Below are positions 29,438-39,138 of a DNA stretch of 64,000 bases, in pieces (within the stretch, counting starts at the first letter, position 1; each line of letters starts with the position of its first letter). The notes under the pieces are model-generated. The model had not been told where the DNA came from and did no database searches. It saw only the letters and a list, made by a program, of their open reading frames with translations. The stretch is from Chloracidobacterium thermophilum B (GTDB taxonomy: Bacteria; Acidobacteriota; Blastocatellia; Chloracidobacteriales; Chloracidobacteriaceae), in the NCBI RefSeq assembly GCF_000226295.1, contig NC_016024.1:1-64000 (forward strand), given 5' to 3'. Made by a program: the position numbers and the translations under genes.

Positions 29438-30772
29438 ATGACATCTGCCATGGAAGAAATGCTGGAACCGGCTGAATCTGTCGCCGTCGGGAATGGGGAA
29501 TCCCCCCCATCCGCAAACGGCTTTTACGATATTGCGACACTCCGGGACATGCCGCTGTCCGACCTGGTGCGGATTGCCCAGGAACTGGAAGTCCCCGGTG
29601 CGGGCAGCCTGCGCAAGCAGGAACTGGTGTTCAAAATCCTGCAGGCCCAAACTGAACGGTCAGGCCTCATTTTCTCGGAAGGCGTCCTGGAGTGCCTGCC
29701 CGATGGGTTCGGCTTTTTGCGCGCCCCGGACTACAACTACCTGCCCGGCCCGGACGACATTTACGTGTCGCCGTCACAGATTCGGAAGTTCGATCTGCGC
29801 ACCGGGGACACCATTTCCGGGCAAATCCGGCCGCCCAAGGAAGGCGAGCGGTACTTCGCGCTCATCAAGGTCGAGGCCATCAACTTCGAGCCGCCCGATC
29901 TGCGCCGGGAGCGGGTACACTTTGACAACCTGACGCCGCTCTATCCCAACAAGCGCCTGCGGATGGAGAGCACGCCGGAAAATCTCTCCGGGCGCGTGCT
30001 CGACCTGGTGACGCCGATTGGCCGTGGGCAGCGGGGGTTGATCGTCGCACCGCCCCGGACGGGCAAAACGATGCTGCTCCAATCCATTGCGAATTCCATC
30101 ACACGCAATCACCCGGAGGTCATGCTCATCGTGCTGCTCATTGACGAGCGGCCCGAAGAAGTGACCGACATGCAGCGCAGCGTCCAGGGTGAAGTGGTGA
30201 GTTCGACCTTTGATGAACCGCCGACGCGCCACGTCCAGGTGGCGGACATGGTGATCGAAAAGGCCAAGCGGCTCGTCGAGCACGGGCGGGACGTCGTCAT
30301 TCTGCTGGACTCGATCACGCGCCTGGCCCGGGCGCACAACGCCACTGTGCCGCCTTCCGGCAAGATTCTCTCCGGCGGTGTGGATGCCAACGCCCTGCAA
30401 AAGCCAAAGCGGTTCTTCGGCGCAGCCCGCAACCTCGAAGAAGGCGGCAGCCTGACCATCATTGCAACGGCCCTCATTGACACCGGCTCCCGGATGGACG
30501 ACGTGATCTTCGAGGAGTTCAAAGGCACGGGCAACATGGAAATTCACCTCGACCGGAAGCTCATCGAGAAGCGCATCTTCCCGGCCGTGGACATCAACAA
30601 GTCCGGCACCCGCAAGGAAGAACTGCTCGTCCCGAAGGAAGACCTGAACCGGATTTTCGTACTGCGGCGCGTGCTGAGTCCGCTGTCAAGCGTCGAGTCC
30701 ATGGAGCTGATGCTGAGCCATCTGGAGCGAACGAAGACCAACGCCGAATTTCTGGCTTCGATGAATGCCTAG
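29438..30772 (+). CDS. rho: Transcription termination factor Rho
   Basis: Rho is the hexameric RNA helicase that ends transcription at unstructured C-rich RNA. The 444-residue protein has an N-terminal Rho-N domain ([24 protein letters not shown]), the RNA-binding OB fold ([30 protein letters not shown]) and the RecA-like motor with Walker [13 protein letters not shown] and Walker [15 protein letters not shown]. It has a standard length with no large inserts. The ATG at 29438 lies 91 bases after engB. Confidence 0.97.
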   Translation: MTSAMEEMLEPAESVAVGNGESPPSANGFYDIATLRDMPLSDLVRIAQELEVPGAGSLRKQELVFKILQAQTERSGLIFSEGVLECLPDGFGFLRAPDYNYLPGPDDIYVSPSQIRKFDLRTGDTISGQIRPPKEGERYFALIKVEAINFEPPDLRRERVHFDNLTPLYPNKRLRMESTPENLSGRVLDLVTPIGRGQRGLIVAPPRTGKTMLLQSIANSITRNHPEVMLIVLLIDERPEEVTDMQRSVQGEVVSSTFDEPPTRHVQVADMVIEKAKRLVEHGRDVVILLDSITRLARAHNATVPPSGKILSGGVDANALQKPKRFFGAARNLEEGGSLTIIATALIDTGSRMDDVIFEEFKGTGNMEIHLDRKLIEKRIFPAVDINKSGTRKEELLVPKEDLNRIFVLRRVLSPLSSVESMELMLSHLERTKTNAEFLASMNA

Positions 30773-30792
30773 TCCCTGCAGCCCATTCATCC

Positions 30793-32214
30793 ATGGACAT
30801 TGTCTTTGCTGTTTCTGAGCTTGCGCCGCACTCGAAAACCGGCGGCCTGGCCGATGTAGCCGCCGCCCTGCCCAAGGCTCTGGCCGCAACGGGTCTGACC
30901 GTGCGCGTGGTGACGCCGCGCTATGGTTTCATCACGGCTGGCGAGTATGTCGGCGACCTGCCGGTGCCCTTTGGTTTCGGGGTGCAAACCGCCCACGTGT
31001 TCCGGGAGCGCCGGCACGGAGTGGAGATATTTCTGATTGACGCCCCGGCGTATTTTCATCGCGGACGCAAGTTGTACGGCGAGCCGGATGACCCCCGGCG
31101 CTTTGCCTTTTTCAGCCGGGCCGTCATCGAGTTGACGCGCTGGTTTGGCAAGCCGCCGGATGTCATCCACGGCAACGACTGGATGACGGGGCTGATTCCG
31201 GTCTATCTGCGTACGACCCTGCGTGGCGATCCGTTTTTTGCCCGGACGGCAACCATCACCAGCATCCACAACCTGGCGTTTCAGGGCTTTTTTGATTTGA
31301 ACGACTTGGCCTACTTTGGCCTGCCCGGCGATTTGCGCCAGGGGCCCGACGGGCTGGAGTTCAGTGGCGCCGGAAGCATGCTCAAGGGCGCCATTTTGGC
31401 TTCGGACGCCCTGACGACCGTCAGCGAGCGGTATGCCCAGGAAATCCAGACACCAGAGTACGGCTTCCGCATGGACGGTCTGCTGCGGCTGCGGCGACAC
31501 GATCTGGTGGGCATCCTCAATGGCGTGGATTACGACGAATGGAATCCAGCTACTGACCCACACATCGCTGCCAACTACACACCAGAAGACCTTGGCGGAA
31601 AACGCCTGTGCAAAGCCGACCTGCTGGCGCGCTTCGGCATGCCGGTCGAGCTGGACCGTCCGGCCATTGTCATCGTCTCCCGGTTGAGCGACCAGAAAGG
31701 ACTGGACCTGGTACGGGATGTTGCGTGGCGCATTCTGCACAGCGGGGCCTACTTTCTGCTGCTCGGTTCGGGCGATCCGCGCTACGAGGTCTTCTTTCAA
31801 CACCTGCGTGACACCGCTCCCCGGCGCGTGGCCGTTTACTTTGGGCTGAATGAGCCACTGGCGCACCAGATGGAAGCCGGGGGCGATATGTTTCTTATGC
31901 CCTCAGCCTATGAACCCTGCGGGCTGAATCAGATTTACAGCCTCAAGTATGGCACCGTGCCGATTGTACGGGCCACCGGCGGGCTGGATGACACCATTCA
32001 GGACTTCGACCGGATAACCGGCACAGGCAACGGGTTGAAGTTCCGGGCCTACCATGCCAACCGCCTGATGGAGAAAATCTACGAAGGACTGCTGCTGTAT
32101 CGTCAGCCGCACGTGTGGCGCATGCTTCAGCAGAACGGCATGCGGGCGGATTTTTCCTGGGCCCGGGCAGCGCGGAAGTACCGCGCCGTCTATGAGCGCG
32201 TCTGCGCCCTGTGA
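30793..32214 (+). CDS. glgA: Glycogen synthase (ADP-glucose, GT5)
   Basis: GlgA extends alpha-1,4-glucan chains from ADP-glucose. The 473-residue protein has the substrate loop KTGGLADV at residues 14-21, HGNDWMTGLIPVYLRT, and the C-terminal nucleotide-sugar site PSAYEPCGLNQIYSLKYGTVPIVRATGGLDDT. These are diagnostic of bacterial and plant starch/glycogen synthases. It starts 20 bases after rho. No other glycogen gene is adjacent. Confidence 0.95.
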   Translation: MDIVFAVSELAPHSKTGGLADVAAALPKALAATGLTVRVVTPRYGFITAGEYVGDLPVPFGFGVQTAHVFRERRHGVEIFLIDAPAYFHRGRKLYGEPDDPRRFAFFSRAVIELTRWFGKPPDVIHGNDWMTGLIPVYLRTTLRGDPFFARTATITSIHNLAFQGFFDLNDLAYFGLPGDLRQGPDGLEFSGAGSMLKGAILASDALTTVSERYAQEIQTPEYGFRMDGLLRLRRHDLVGILNGVDYDEWNPATDPHIAANYTPEDLGGKRLCKADLLARFGMPVELDRPAIVIVSRLSDQKGLDLVRDVAWRILHSGAYFLLLGSGDPRYEVFFQHLRDTAPRRVAVYFGLNEPLAHQMEAGGDMFLMPSAYEPCGLNQIYSLKYGTVPIVRATGGLDDTIQDFDRITGTGNGLKFRAYHANRLMEKIYEGLLLYRQPHVWRMLQQNGMRADFSWARAARKYRAVYERVCAL

Positions 32215-32228
32215 GTGTGTAAGCCAGG

Positions 32229-32927
32229 GTGGTGCATGTGGCGTGTCGGCATCCCATTGTCATCATTGGCGGGTTTCTCGTGGACTGGACGGCCTACCAG
32301 CCGCTGGCCACGACATTGGAAACGGCCTGCCGCGTCCCGGTCGCCATTGTGCCCCTGACCCAGGCCAGTTGGCTCTATGCCTCGGTAACGGGCAGTTACC
32401 GCTCCCTTCTGGAACTGACGCACACCACGGTTGAAAAAGCCTGCCGCGAACATGCGGCCGGGCGGCTCAACTTTGTCACCCACAGCGCCGGCGGCATCGT
32501 GGCGCGTCTGTATCTGGGCGATGAGAACTACGATGGCATTGCCTACCGCGGCCACCGGCGGACGGCTACGCTCATCACCCTGGGCTGTCCGCACACCAGT
32601 CTGCTTTCCTGGACGCGCCGCACGATGGATTTCGTCAACAGTTGCTATCCGGGCGCGTTCTACCGGACAGTGCAGTATGTGGCCGTCATCGGCCGCGCCA
32701 TTCGCGGAGCTTTTCCCGGTACGCTGGCCGAAATGGCAGCCTATCAGAGCTACCGGCTGGTGTGCGGCGATGGCACGGTGTGGGGCGATGGCGTCGTCCC
32801 GGTCGAAAGCGGACAGTTGGACGGGGCGACGAACTACATCTGCGAAGGCATCCAGCACGTGCCTAACCGGGCCGATGCGGACTGGTATGACGCCGTGCTC
32901 GCCCGGTGGGTCCGGCATCTGGAGTAA
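32229..32927 (+). CDS. Alpha/beta-hydrolase (cyanobacterial/chloroplast lipase-like)
   Basis: The 232-residue protein has an alpha/beta-hydrolase core with oxyanion start IVIIGGFLVDWTAY, nucleophile elbow THSAGGIVARLYLGD and a late Gly-Asp-Gly loop WGDGVVPVES. The run THSAGG...YLG followed by ITLGCPHTS and YPGAFY is like a lipase family common in cyanobacteria and plant plastids. It has no signal peptide. It begins with GTG 14 bases after glgA. The substrate is unknown; an acyl lipid is the family-based guess. Confidence 0.72.
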   Translation: MVHVACRHPIVIIGGFLVDWTAYQPLATTLETACRVPVAIVPLTQASWLYASVTGSYRSLLELTHTTVEKACREHAAGRLNFVTHSAGGIVARLYLGDENYDGIAYRGHRRTATLITLGCPHTSLLSWTRRTMDFVNSCYPGAFYRTVQYVAVIGRAIRGAFPGTLAEMAAYQSYRLVCGDGTVWGDGVVPVESGQLDGATNYICEGIQHVPNRADADWYDAVLARWVRHLE

Positions 32928-32955
32928 GTCCGGCATGCAAGGGAAATCACAGCTT

Positions 32956-34413
32956 ATGAACAAGTGGCAGCTCTTCATTGCCGGGGAGTTTCGTCCGGGA
33001 GGCCGGCAGGAGTGCTTTCCTGATTATCATCCGGCAACCGGTGCGGTGACGGCAGAGGTGGCACTGGCAACACCGGACGATTGCGATGCCGCCGTTACGG
33101 CCGCCAAACAGGCTCTTTCTGCCTGGCGGCGTTTTCCGGTCGCCGAGCGGGCGCGGTTGCTGCGGCGCGTTGCCGAGGGGATCGAAGCGCGCAGCGCGGA
33201 GTTTTTGCAGGCTGAGGTCGCCGATACCGGCAAGCCCTGTGCGCTGGCGCGTACCCTGGACATCCCGCGTGGAGCGGCAAACTTCCGCATCTTTGCCGAT
33301 CTGGCCGCCGGGTTGGCCACGGAATGCTTTGAAACGGCGACGGACGACGGCGCCGGGGCGCTCAACTACGGCCTGCGGCGGCCATTGGGCGTGGTGGGCG
33401 TCATTTGTCCGTGGAATCTGCCCCTGCTGCTGCTGACGTGGAAAATCGCACCGGCCCTGGTGATGGGCAATACGGTGGTCGTCAAGCCCTCGGAGGAAAC
33501 ACCGGCGACGGCGACGCTGCTGGGCGAGGTCATGACGGCGGCCGGTGTGCCGCCGGGCGTCTATAACGTCGTCCATGGCTTTGGCCCGGGAAGCGTCGGG
33601 GAATGGCTGGTGGCGCACCCGGATGTCGCTGCCATTACCTTCACCGGTGAAACCCGTACCGGACAGGCCATCATGCGGACGGCAGCCACCCGGACGAAGC
33701 GCCTTTCGTTCGAGTTGGGCGGGAAAAATGCCGCCATCGTCTTTGCCGATGCCGATTTTGACCGCGCAGTAGCCGGCGTGGCGCGGTCGAGTTTTCTCAA
33801 CGGCGGGCAGGTGTGTCTCTGTTCGGAGCGGGTGTATGTCGAGCGTCCGGTGTTTGAGCGTTTTGTTGACGCCTTGGCGCTGGCTGCCCGACAGCTTCGG
33901 CCCGGGCCGCCTGAAGACGAGACCACGACACTGGGCCCGTTGATTTCAGCAGCGCACCGGGAAAAGGTGCTTGGCTATTATGCAGCGGCGCGGGCGGCCG
34001 GGGCTGAAATCCACGCCGGGGGCGGCTGTCCGGCGCTTCCACCGCCATACGATCAGGGTTACTTCGTCGAACCAACGGTCTGGACGGGCCTGCCGGAAGA
34101 CACTCCCTGCATTGTCGAGGAAATTTTTGGCCCCGTCTGCCATGTCGCGCCTTTCGATACGGAGGAAGAAGCGGTAGCGCTGGCCAACGCCGGTGACTAC
34201 GGCCTGTGCGCGGCGCTCTGGACGCGCGACCTGGCGCGCGCCCACCGGGTGGCGCACGCGCTCGACGTAGGTGTGGTGTGGATCAATAGCTGGTTTTTGC
34301 GCGACCTGCGGACGCCTTTCGGGGGCATGAAACTGAGCGGCATCGGACGTGAGGGCGGCCGCCACTCGCTCGAATTCTACTCGGAAATCAAAAATGTCTG
34401 CGTCAAGCTCTGA
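32956..34413 (+). CDS. NAD(P)-dependent aldehyde dehydrogenase (ALDH8 / muconic semialdehyde type)
   Basis: The 485-residue protein oxidises an aldehyde to the acid. It has the catalytic Cys287 (NGGQVCLC), general-base Glu253 (FELGGKN), the cofactor loop FTGETRTGQAIM and the ICPWNLPLLLL motif. The C-terminal stretch WFLRDLRTPFGGMKLSGIGREGG is typical of 2-hydroxymuconic and 2-aminomuconic semialdehyde dehydrogenases (ALDH8), though no other aromatic-degradation gene is nearby. An ATG at 32935 would add seven residues and is a possible alternative start. Confidence 0.87.
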   Translation: MNKWQLFIAGEFRPGGRQECFPDYHPATGAVTAEVALATPDDCDAAVTAAKQALSAWRRFPVAERARLLRRVAEGIEARSAEFLQAEVADTGKPCALARTLDIPRGAANFRIFADLAAGLATECFETATDDGAGALNYGLRRPLGVVGVICPWNLPLLLLTWKIAPALVMGNTVVVKPSEETPATATLLGEVMTAAGVPPGVYNVVHGFGPGSVGEWLVAHPDVAAITFTGETRTGQAIMRTAATRTKRLSFELGGKNAAIVFADADFDRAVAGVARSSFLNGGQVCLCSERVYVERPVFERFVDALALAARQLRPGPPEDETTTLGPLISAAHREKVLGYYAAARAAGAEIHAGGGCPALPPPYDQGYFVEPTVWTGLPEDTPCIVEEIFGPVCHVAPFDTEEEAVALANAGDYGLCAALWTRDLARAHRVAHALDVGVVWINSWFLRDLRTPFGGMKLSGIGREGGRHSLEFYSEIKNVCVKL

Positions 34414-34460
34414 ATGTCCGGCGTTGTGCGCCGCAAGTGCCAACAGGAGGTCGTGAAACG

Positions 34461-35300
34461 GTGAGTGAAAGGGCACAGGCTGCGTCTTGTCCAGTCGAAC
34501 CCAAAACCGATGTTCAGCGTGAGGTGTTTGCCCGGACTCATGCGCGCCGCCGCAACGAGTGGAAACGCTTTTGGAAGGCTGGGGTAAAAGCCTTTGAGGC
34601 AGGCGATTACGAAAAAGCGCGGTTTCTTTTTTCTGACGCCGTACGCGAGGCGCGCCGCTTCGGTGAAACCGACCCGCGCTTTGCCACCTGTCTCAACAAC
34701 CTGGCGATGACCTTCGATATGCTGGGGGAAACGGCGCAGGCCGAGGCCATTTATCGCCGGGCCATCGAAGCCGACGCCAAGGCACTCGAAATTCAGTACG
34801 GCGGCTTCGTCACCAGCCTCACCAACCTGGCGCAGATGCTGGCTGACGAAGACCGCATCGCCGAGGCCGTCCAGCTTTATGACCGCGCCATTGCTTTTCT
34901 GGAAGCGCTTCATGGCCACGACACGCTGCACATTGCGCCCCTGCTCAGCGAAATGGCGCGGATGTGCGACCAGGATGGCGACTACGCCCAGGCGGAAGCC
35001 GCCCTGCGGCGGGCGCTGGCCATTCGTGAGCACGCGCATGGGCCCGACGATCTCTCCGTGGCGGTTACGCTCAACAACCTGGCTGTCTCCTGTGATTTAC
35101 GCGGCAAGTACGACGAAGCCCAGGCGCTGCTGGAACGGGCGCTGGACATCTTCGAGCGCCGTCTGGGGGAAAACCACCCGAAGGTCGCCGAAACACTCAA
35201 GAATCTTGGCGTGCTCCACGACCGGCAGGGGCGCCGCCTGCAAGCCGAAGCCTGTTTTGCACGGGCGCGTTCGATTCTTGAGCCTGACAGCCGGAGTTAG
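34461..35300 (+). CDS. Tetratricopeptide-repeat protein (kinesin light chain-like TPRs)
   Basis: The 279-residue protein is almost entirely helical, with five or six TPR units of about 42 residues (for example ATCLNNLAMTFDMLGETAQAEAIYRRAIEAD and VTLNNLAVSCDLRGKYDEAQALLERALDIF). The longer 42-residue spacing is that of the kinesin-light-chain TPR class. It starts at GTG (34461) with CAGGAGG ten bases upstream. There is no signal peptide or enzymatic domain; it is probably a cytoplasmic scaffold. Its stop codon overlaps the stop of the converging kinase gene. Confidence 0.8.
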   Translation: MSERAQAASCPVEPKTDVQREVFARTHARRRNEWKRFWKAGVKAFEAGDYEKARFLFSDAVREARRFGETDPRFATCLNNLAMTFDMLGETAQAEAIYRRAIEADAKALEIQYGGFVTSLTNLAQMLADEDRIAEAVQLYDRAIAFLEALHGHDTLHIAPLLSEMARMCDQDGDYAQAEAALRRALAIREHAHGPDDLSVAVTLNNLAVSCDLRGKYDEAQALLERALDIFERRLGENHPKVAETLKNLGVLHDRQGRRLQAEACFARARSILEPDSRS

Positions 35301-37327
35301 TTTGCTGGACCGGTTCCGGCTGCCGTTGGGTTGGGCGTCTGGTCACAGTCAGATGGTGGAGCTTCCGGCGGTTCATCCACGGCGCTGATGGGCAGGGACA
35401 CGGTGAAACTCGTCCCGACACCGGGCTGGCTTTCCACCCGTACGTCTCCGCCGTGGGCAGCGACAATGCTCTTGACGATGGACAGTCCCAGCCCGACACC
35501 CACGCCGGAACGGTTGTTGCGCGACTGCCGATAGACATCGAACACGTAGGGCAGGTCTTCCGGGGGAATGCCGATGCCGGTGTCCGTCACGCTGATTTCG
35601 ATGAAATCACGCCCGATGTTGACACCCATGCCGTTGACCACGGCCGCGTTGAGCATGACCACCCCGCCTTTTGAGGTGAACTTGACGGCGTTGGTCAGCA
35701 GGTTGCTGATGACGCGCAGCAGCTTGCTGCGGTCGGCCAGCAGCGGCGGGAGGTGGGCGGCATCCGGCAGCTCGTACTTCAGGATGATGTTTTTGCGGTT
35801 GGCTTCCGGGCGGATGCCGTCCACGGCTTCCTGGAGCAGGGCTGTAACATTGAATGACGTGCGGTTGAGCGTGATGCCGGTTTCCTCACTGCGATAGACT
35901 TCCTGCACTTCGTTGAGCAGGGTGAGGGCCCGCTCCAGACTGTTGCGGGCGACACCGATCAGGTGGCGTGTGTCGTCATCGGTCTTTCCGATGGTCTCGA
36001 ACAGTTCCAGTGCACTGTACACACAGCCCAGCGGGGAACGCAGATCGTGGACGGGCATGGCGGCAAAGCGCGCCTTGAGCCGGTCCAGTTCGCGGAGTTT
36101 GGTGTTGGCTTCGGCAATCTCGGCGTAGAGTTTCTGGAGTTCGAGTTCGGCGGCTTTGCGGCCCTCGATGTCGCGCAGCCGGAACAGCAGTTCGGTGATG
36201 TTCTCGCCACACCGGATGGGGGCGACGCGCCCGGCGCACCAGTGTTGGAGTTCCCCGGTAAAGTGAAACTGCGCCTCGAAGGAAGCCGCCTGTCCCGTGG
36301 TCATCACCTCGCGCACAGCCGCACGGATGGGATTGGCATCGGTTGCATAGTCGAGCAGGTTCCGTCCCAGGAGGGTACTTTCCTGACAGCCCAGATCGGC
36401 ATGGTTGAGGTAGGTCACTTCGCCGTCGAGGGTGGTGCAGATGAGGATGTCCGGCGCGTTTTCCACCAGTGAGCGAAAGCGGGCTTCGCTTTCGGTAAGC
36501 TGGCGGCGCAGGGCGTTGAATTCCGTCAGGTCGGTGGCGACGGCCACCACACAGGGGCGTCCGCCAATCGTCACCAGGTTGGCCGCGACGGTGACATCGC
36601 GCATCTGGCCGGTTCGCGTCTGAATGGTCGTATCGAAGGTTTGTGGGGTCGCTTTCTGGCGGAGGGCATGGAGCACCAGGGCGGGCAGCGTCGGATCGAG
36701 CCACAAATTCAGCTTGCCCAAGGAGTGGCCGGGAACCCCACTGCGGGTGTATCCCGTCAGTTCTTCAAAGGCCGTGTTGATTTCGACCACCTTGCCCGTC
36801 CGCGCACTGAAGATGCAGCTTGGCGACGGGCTGAGGTCAAAGAACTTCCGAAACCGCTCTTCACTTTCCCGGATGGCATCCCCAAGACGCTTGTAGGCGG
36901 TGATGTCTTTGGCCAGTCCGACCAGACGGATCGGGCGTCCGGCGGCATCCTGGACTGGGAAGATACTCTCCCGCAGCCAGCGCACCCGACCGTCCGGGCG
37001 ACAGAGGCGGTATTCCGTATCTGAACCGTTTGGATTGGAGTGGGCCGCAATCCAGCCAGCGCGGTCGTCGGGATGGATGGCCGCGGTCAGGCAGTCCGGC
37101 TCGTGGGTGGCGACTTCGGGTGAAATACCCCAGACCTTTTCAAATTCGTGATTGGCGTACAACAGCCTTTTTTCCGGCCAGGTGGCCACCCAGAAGACAT
37201 GTCCCAGATGGTCAAGGCTTTGCCGCAGCAGCGCCGCTTCATCCGACAGTAGGGCCGCTCCCTGATGCGTCGTGGTCTGATGATCATCTGTTTTCTGGGA
37301 AACCGGCACGCCCTGAAAGAGCAACAT
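35297..37327 (-). CDS. Multi-PAS sensor histidine kinase
   Basis: The 676-residue protein has no membrane helix, so it should be cytosolic. It carries three PAS domains (about 35-160, 165-285, 290-400), each with typical PAC tails such as RPIRLVGLAKDITAYKR. A coiled linker leads to the HisKA domain with His427 in HDLRSPLG, then the HATPase domain with N box NLLTNAVKFT and G boxes DTGIGIP and GLGLSI. The ATG at 37327 is favoured by GAGG about 12 bases upstream; other ATGs lie at 37342 and 37372. No response regulator is adjacent. Confidence 0.88.
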   Translation of the reverse strand: MLLFQGVPVSQKTDDHQTTTHQGAALLSDEAALLRQSLDHLGHVFWVATWPEKRLLYANHEFEKVWGISPEVATHEPDCLTAAIHPDDRAGWIAAHSNPNGSDTEYRLCRPDGRVRWLRESIFPVQDAAGRPIRLVGLAKDITAYKRLGDAIRESEERFRKFFDLSPSPSCIFSARTGKVVEINTAFEELTGYTRSGVPGHSLGKLNLWLDPTLPALVLHALRQKATPQTFDTTIQTRTGQMRDVTVAANLVTIGGRPCVVAVATDLTEFNALRRQLTESEARFRSLVENAPDILICTTLDGEVTYLNHADLGCQESTLLGRNLLDYATDANPIRAAVREVMTTGQAASFEAQFHFTGELQHWCAGRVAPIRCGENITELLFRLRDIEGRKAAELELQKLYAEIAEANTKLRELDRLKARFAAMPVHDLRSPLGCVYSALELFETIGKTDDDTRHLIGVARNSLERALTLLNEVQEVYRSEETGITLNRTSFNVTALLQEAVDGIRPEANRKNIILKYELPDAAHLPPLLADRSKLLRVISNLLTNAVKFTSKGGVVMLNAAVVNGMGVNIGRDFIEISVTDTGIGIPPEDLPYVFDVYRQSRNNRSGVGVGLGLSIVKSIVAAHGGDVRVESQPGVGTSFTVSLPISAVDEPPEAPPSDCDQTPNPTAAGTGPAN

Positions 37328-37748
37328 GACTTGGCACCTCATCTTCCGCGCGGTGGGGTAACTCGCAGCCAACAGCGCGCATGTTCTGCCTCACCGTAGG
37401 CTTATTCCCCGGTCGCCCTTAAGAGCGAAAAAAGCCGATCAAGTGTGCCAACGTCTCAAAGATGTCTTTCTTGGGTGTGTTTGTGCCGTACCGTTTTTTG
37501 GAGGGCCGCTGATAGAGGATGGAAAACAGGGGCAGGGGAGAGCGGTCAGGTGCGGAGGCTGAGCGGAGGCTGAAAAGACACAGACAGTTGGCGTGCAGAA
37601 AGCCTTTTCGTGGTATCATCGCGCACGGCAACGCTTCTTCAGTGTTGCGCAAATACGCTTTACGTCTTTTTCCCAAGTATCTTTCAGGCAGCTTTGCATC
37701 ACCAGGCAGCCGTGGGGAAACACCCTGTCTGTGTTTGGGTTTCAACTG
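37328..37748. other. 421-base divergent gap between kinase and secreted repeat protein
   Basis: This intergenic stretch must hold the promoters of two divergent genes. It contains an 11-bp tandem direct repeat (37552-37573) and a candidate extended -10 element TGGTATCAT at 37611-37619 facing the gene at 37749. An in-frame ATG at 37593 would extend that gene, but the product would lose its N-terminal signal position. I see no tRNA or ncRNA here. Confidence 0.5.
37552..37573. repeat. Tandem 11-bp direct repeat
   Basis: Two perfect copies of GCGGAGGCTGA lie head to tail at 37552-37562 and 37563-37573. They lie upstream of the candidate -10 at 37611 and could be a regulator site or simple slippage. 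Confidence 0.7.
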
Positions 37749-38981
37749 ATGACACGACGGTGGATCGCCAGTCGCTGGATCGCCAGCTTGGCATGGATAG
37801 TTTCTGGTTTTTTGGTTTTTCTGGAGGTTGCCTTGCCAAGGGGAGTTTGCCTTGGCGAAACCGGCCGCCAGCGCGAGGGGAGCCACACCCACCTGTGGCG
37901 CGCAGGCAACCGGCAGGAAACCGGCCGGCTGCCGTTTCCAGCGCCGACCCAGATGCCCGGCCAAGCGTCAGGACAGTCATCGCCGGGGCAGGAAGTCACA
38001 GCCGAAACCCATGACCTGCCCGCTTGGGTGTTGGTTTATCCCTACGCCACCTTTGTGGCGCGCAGCAGCGGTGACGCCGCGACAGAAAGCGGATATTTCA
38101 CGCTGGTGACGAACGATTCCCCACGCACGGCCTTTGACTTCTACAGGCAGTCGTATGAGGAAAAAATCAACGAGACCCAGTTCACTCTCGATTTCATGGC
38201 TCTGGCTCCACGCTACGGAGAACTGTGGCTGACCGGAACGGCCAATGAGACCGTTCGGGTGGCCATGGTCTCCGCTGCGGCCTCACCGGCTGGGGCGTTG
38301 CCGGCCAGGGTGGCACCGGCGTTGGCAGGAAAAACCTTCATCTATGTTTCGTACACCCGAAGCACCGATTTCGAGTCGGCCTATCGTCATCCGATGAGTG
38401 AGATTGGGGACCTGGCCGACCTCGACTTTCAGCCCACACACTTCGAGTGTGAACTGGATAGTGATGACAGGTTTCTTTTCACCCGGGAATACCTCAAGGC
38501 GATTCACTTCGTTCACCGCCAGCATCGGACCTTGCGGTCCATCGAGTTTGGCCCATTGGTTGAGGCTGGGTCGGTCGGAATGCCTGCTTCAGATGACGTG
38601 TCCGGGCAATCAGGTAAGCTGCCCCCATGGGTGATTATTTATCCCGGAGCCAGGCTTTTGGCCAAAGCTGTGGATGCCAGGAAAACCTCCGGCACCCTCA
38701 TTCTGGCCAGCGATCAGAGTCAGGAGCAGGTGTATGCGTTTTACAACCAGCAGCTCAAGGAACCGTACCGGGGTTTTGGACTTGAACGGAGCAGTTGGTC
38801 GCAGGGTGTGGAGTTTTCGACGGCGGATTGGACGAACGGCACGGACAAGCTGCTCAGTGTCATCACCTTGCAGGACAAATCGCCCCAGACGGTGGTGCTG
38901 TTGCGGTACACAGGGGAAGCCCCCAGAATCGTCAAGCCACAGCGCCGCCACCCGGCACACCCGCCAATACGCCGCTCCTGA
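37749..38981 (+). CDS. Secreted protein with two copies of a PYPGA-type domain
   Basis: The 410-residue product starts with a membrane or signal segment (IASLAWIVSGFLVFLEVALP). It then has a disordered Pro/Gln-rich region, and two related domains: one around LPAWVLVYPYATFVARSSG...GYFTLVTNDSPRTAFDFYRQ and one around LPPWVIIYPGARLLAKAVD...GTLILASDQSQEQVYAFYNQ. The copies are recognisable by the W-V-hydrophobic-YP start, a strand with G-hydrophobic-L, and a DS/DQ helix ending in FY. The signal region itself carries a repeated RWIAS pentapeptide. This resembles a domain common in acidobacterial exported proteins; function is unknown. Confidence 0.65.
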   Translation: MTRRWIASRWIASLAWIVSGFLVFLEVALPRGVCLGETGRQREGSHTHLWRAGNRQETGRLPFPAPTQMPGQASGQSSPGQEVTAETHDLPAWVLVYPYATFVARSSGDAATESGYFTLVTNDSPRTAFDFYRQSYEEKINETQFTLDFMALAPRYGELWLTGTANETVRVAMVSAAASPAGALPARVAPALAGKTFIYVSYTRSTDFESAYRHPMSEIGDLADLDFQPTHFECELDSDDRFLFTREYLKAIHFVHRQHRTLRSIEFGPLVEAGSVGMPASDDVSGQSGKLPPWVIIYPGARLLAKAVDARKTSGTLILASDQSQEQVYAFYNQQLKEPYRGFGLERSSWSQGVEFSTADWTNGTDKLLSVITLQDKSPQTVVLLRYTGEAPRIVKPQRRHPAHPPIRRS

Positions 38982-39138
38982 CCTACCCGTGGGTGCTTAG
39001 GAGTGATATGCAAACGCCTGTGCCGTCTGGTTGTCTCCGGTCAGATGGCTAGGGGGGAAGTAGAGTGGGGGGCACCGGGAGGGTGCCCTGTTCACCTGAG
39101 CTGACCAAAGCCGGACGCTGTTTTGGAAAATTACGGCC

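Noticed and set aside
39070-39088. Hairpin (7-bp stem, 5-base loop) before the receiver-PAS kinase gene
   Set aside because: Real as an inverted repeat, but without a T run or other context it cannot be called a terminator or riboswitch.
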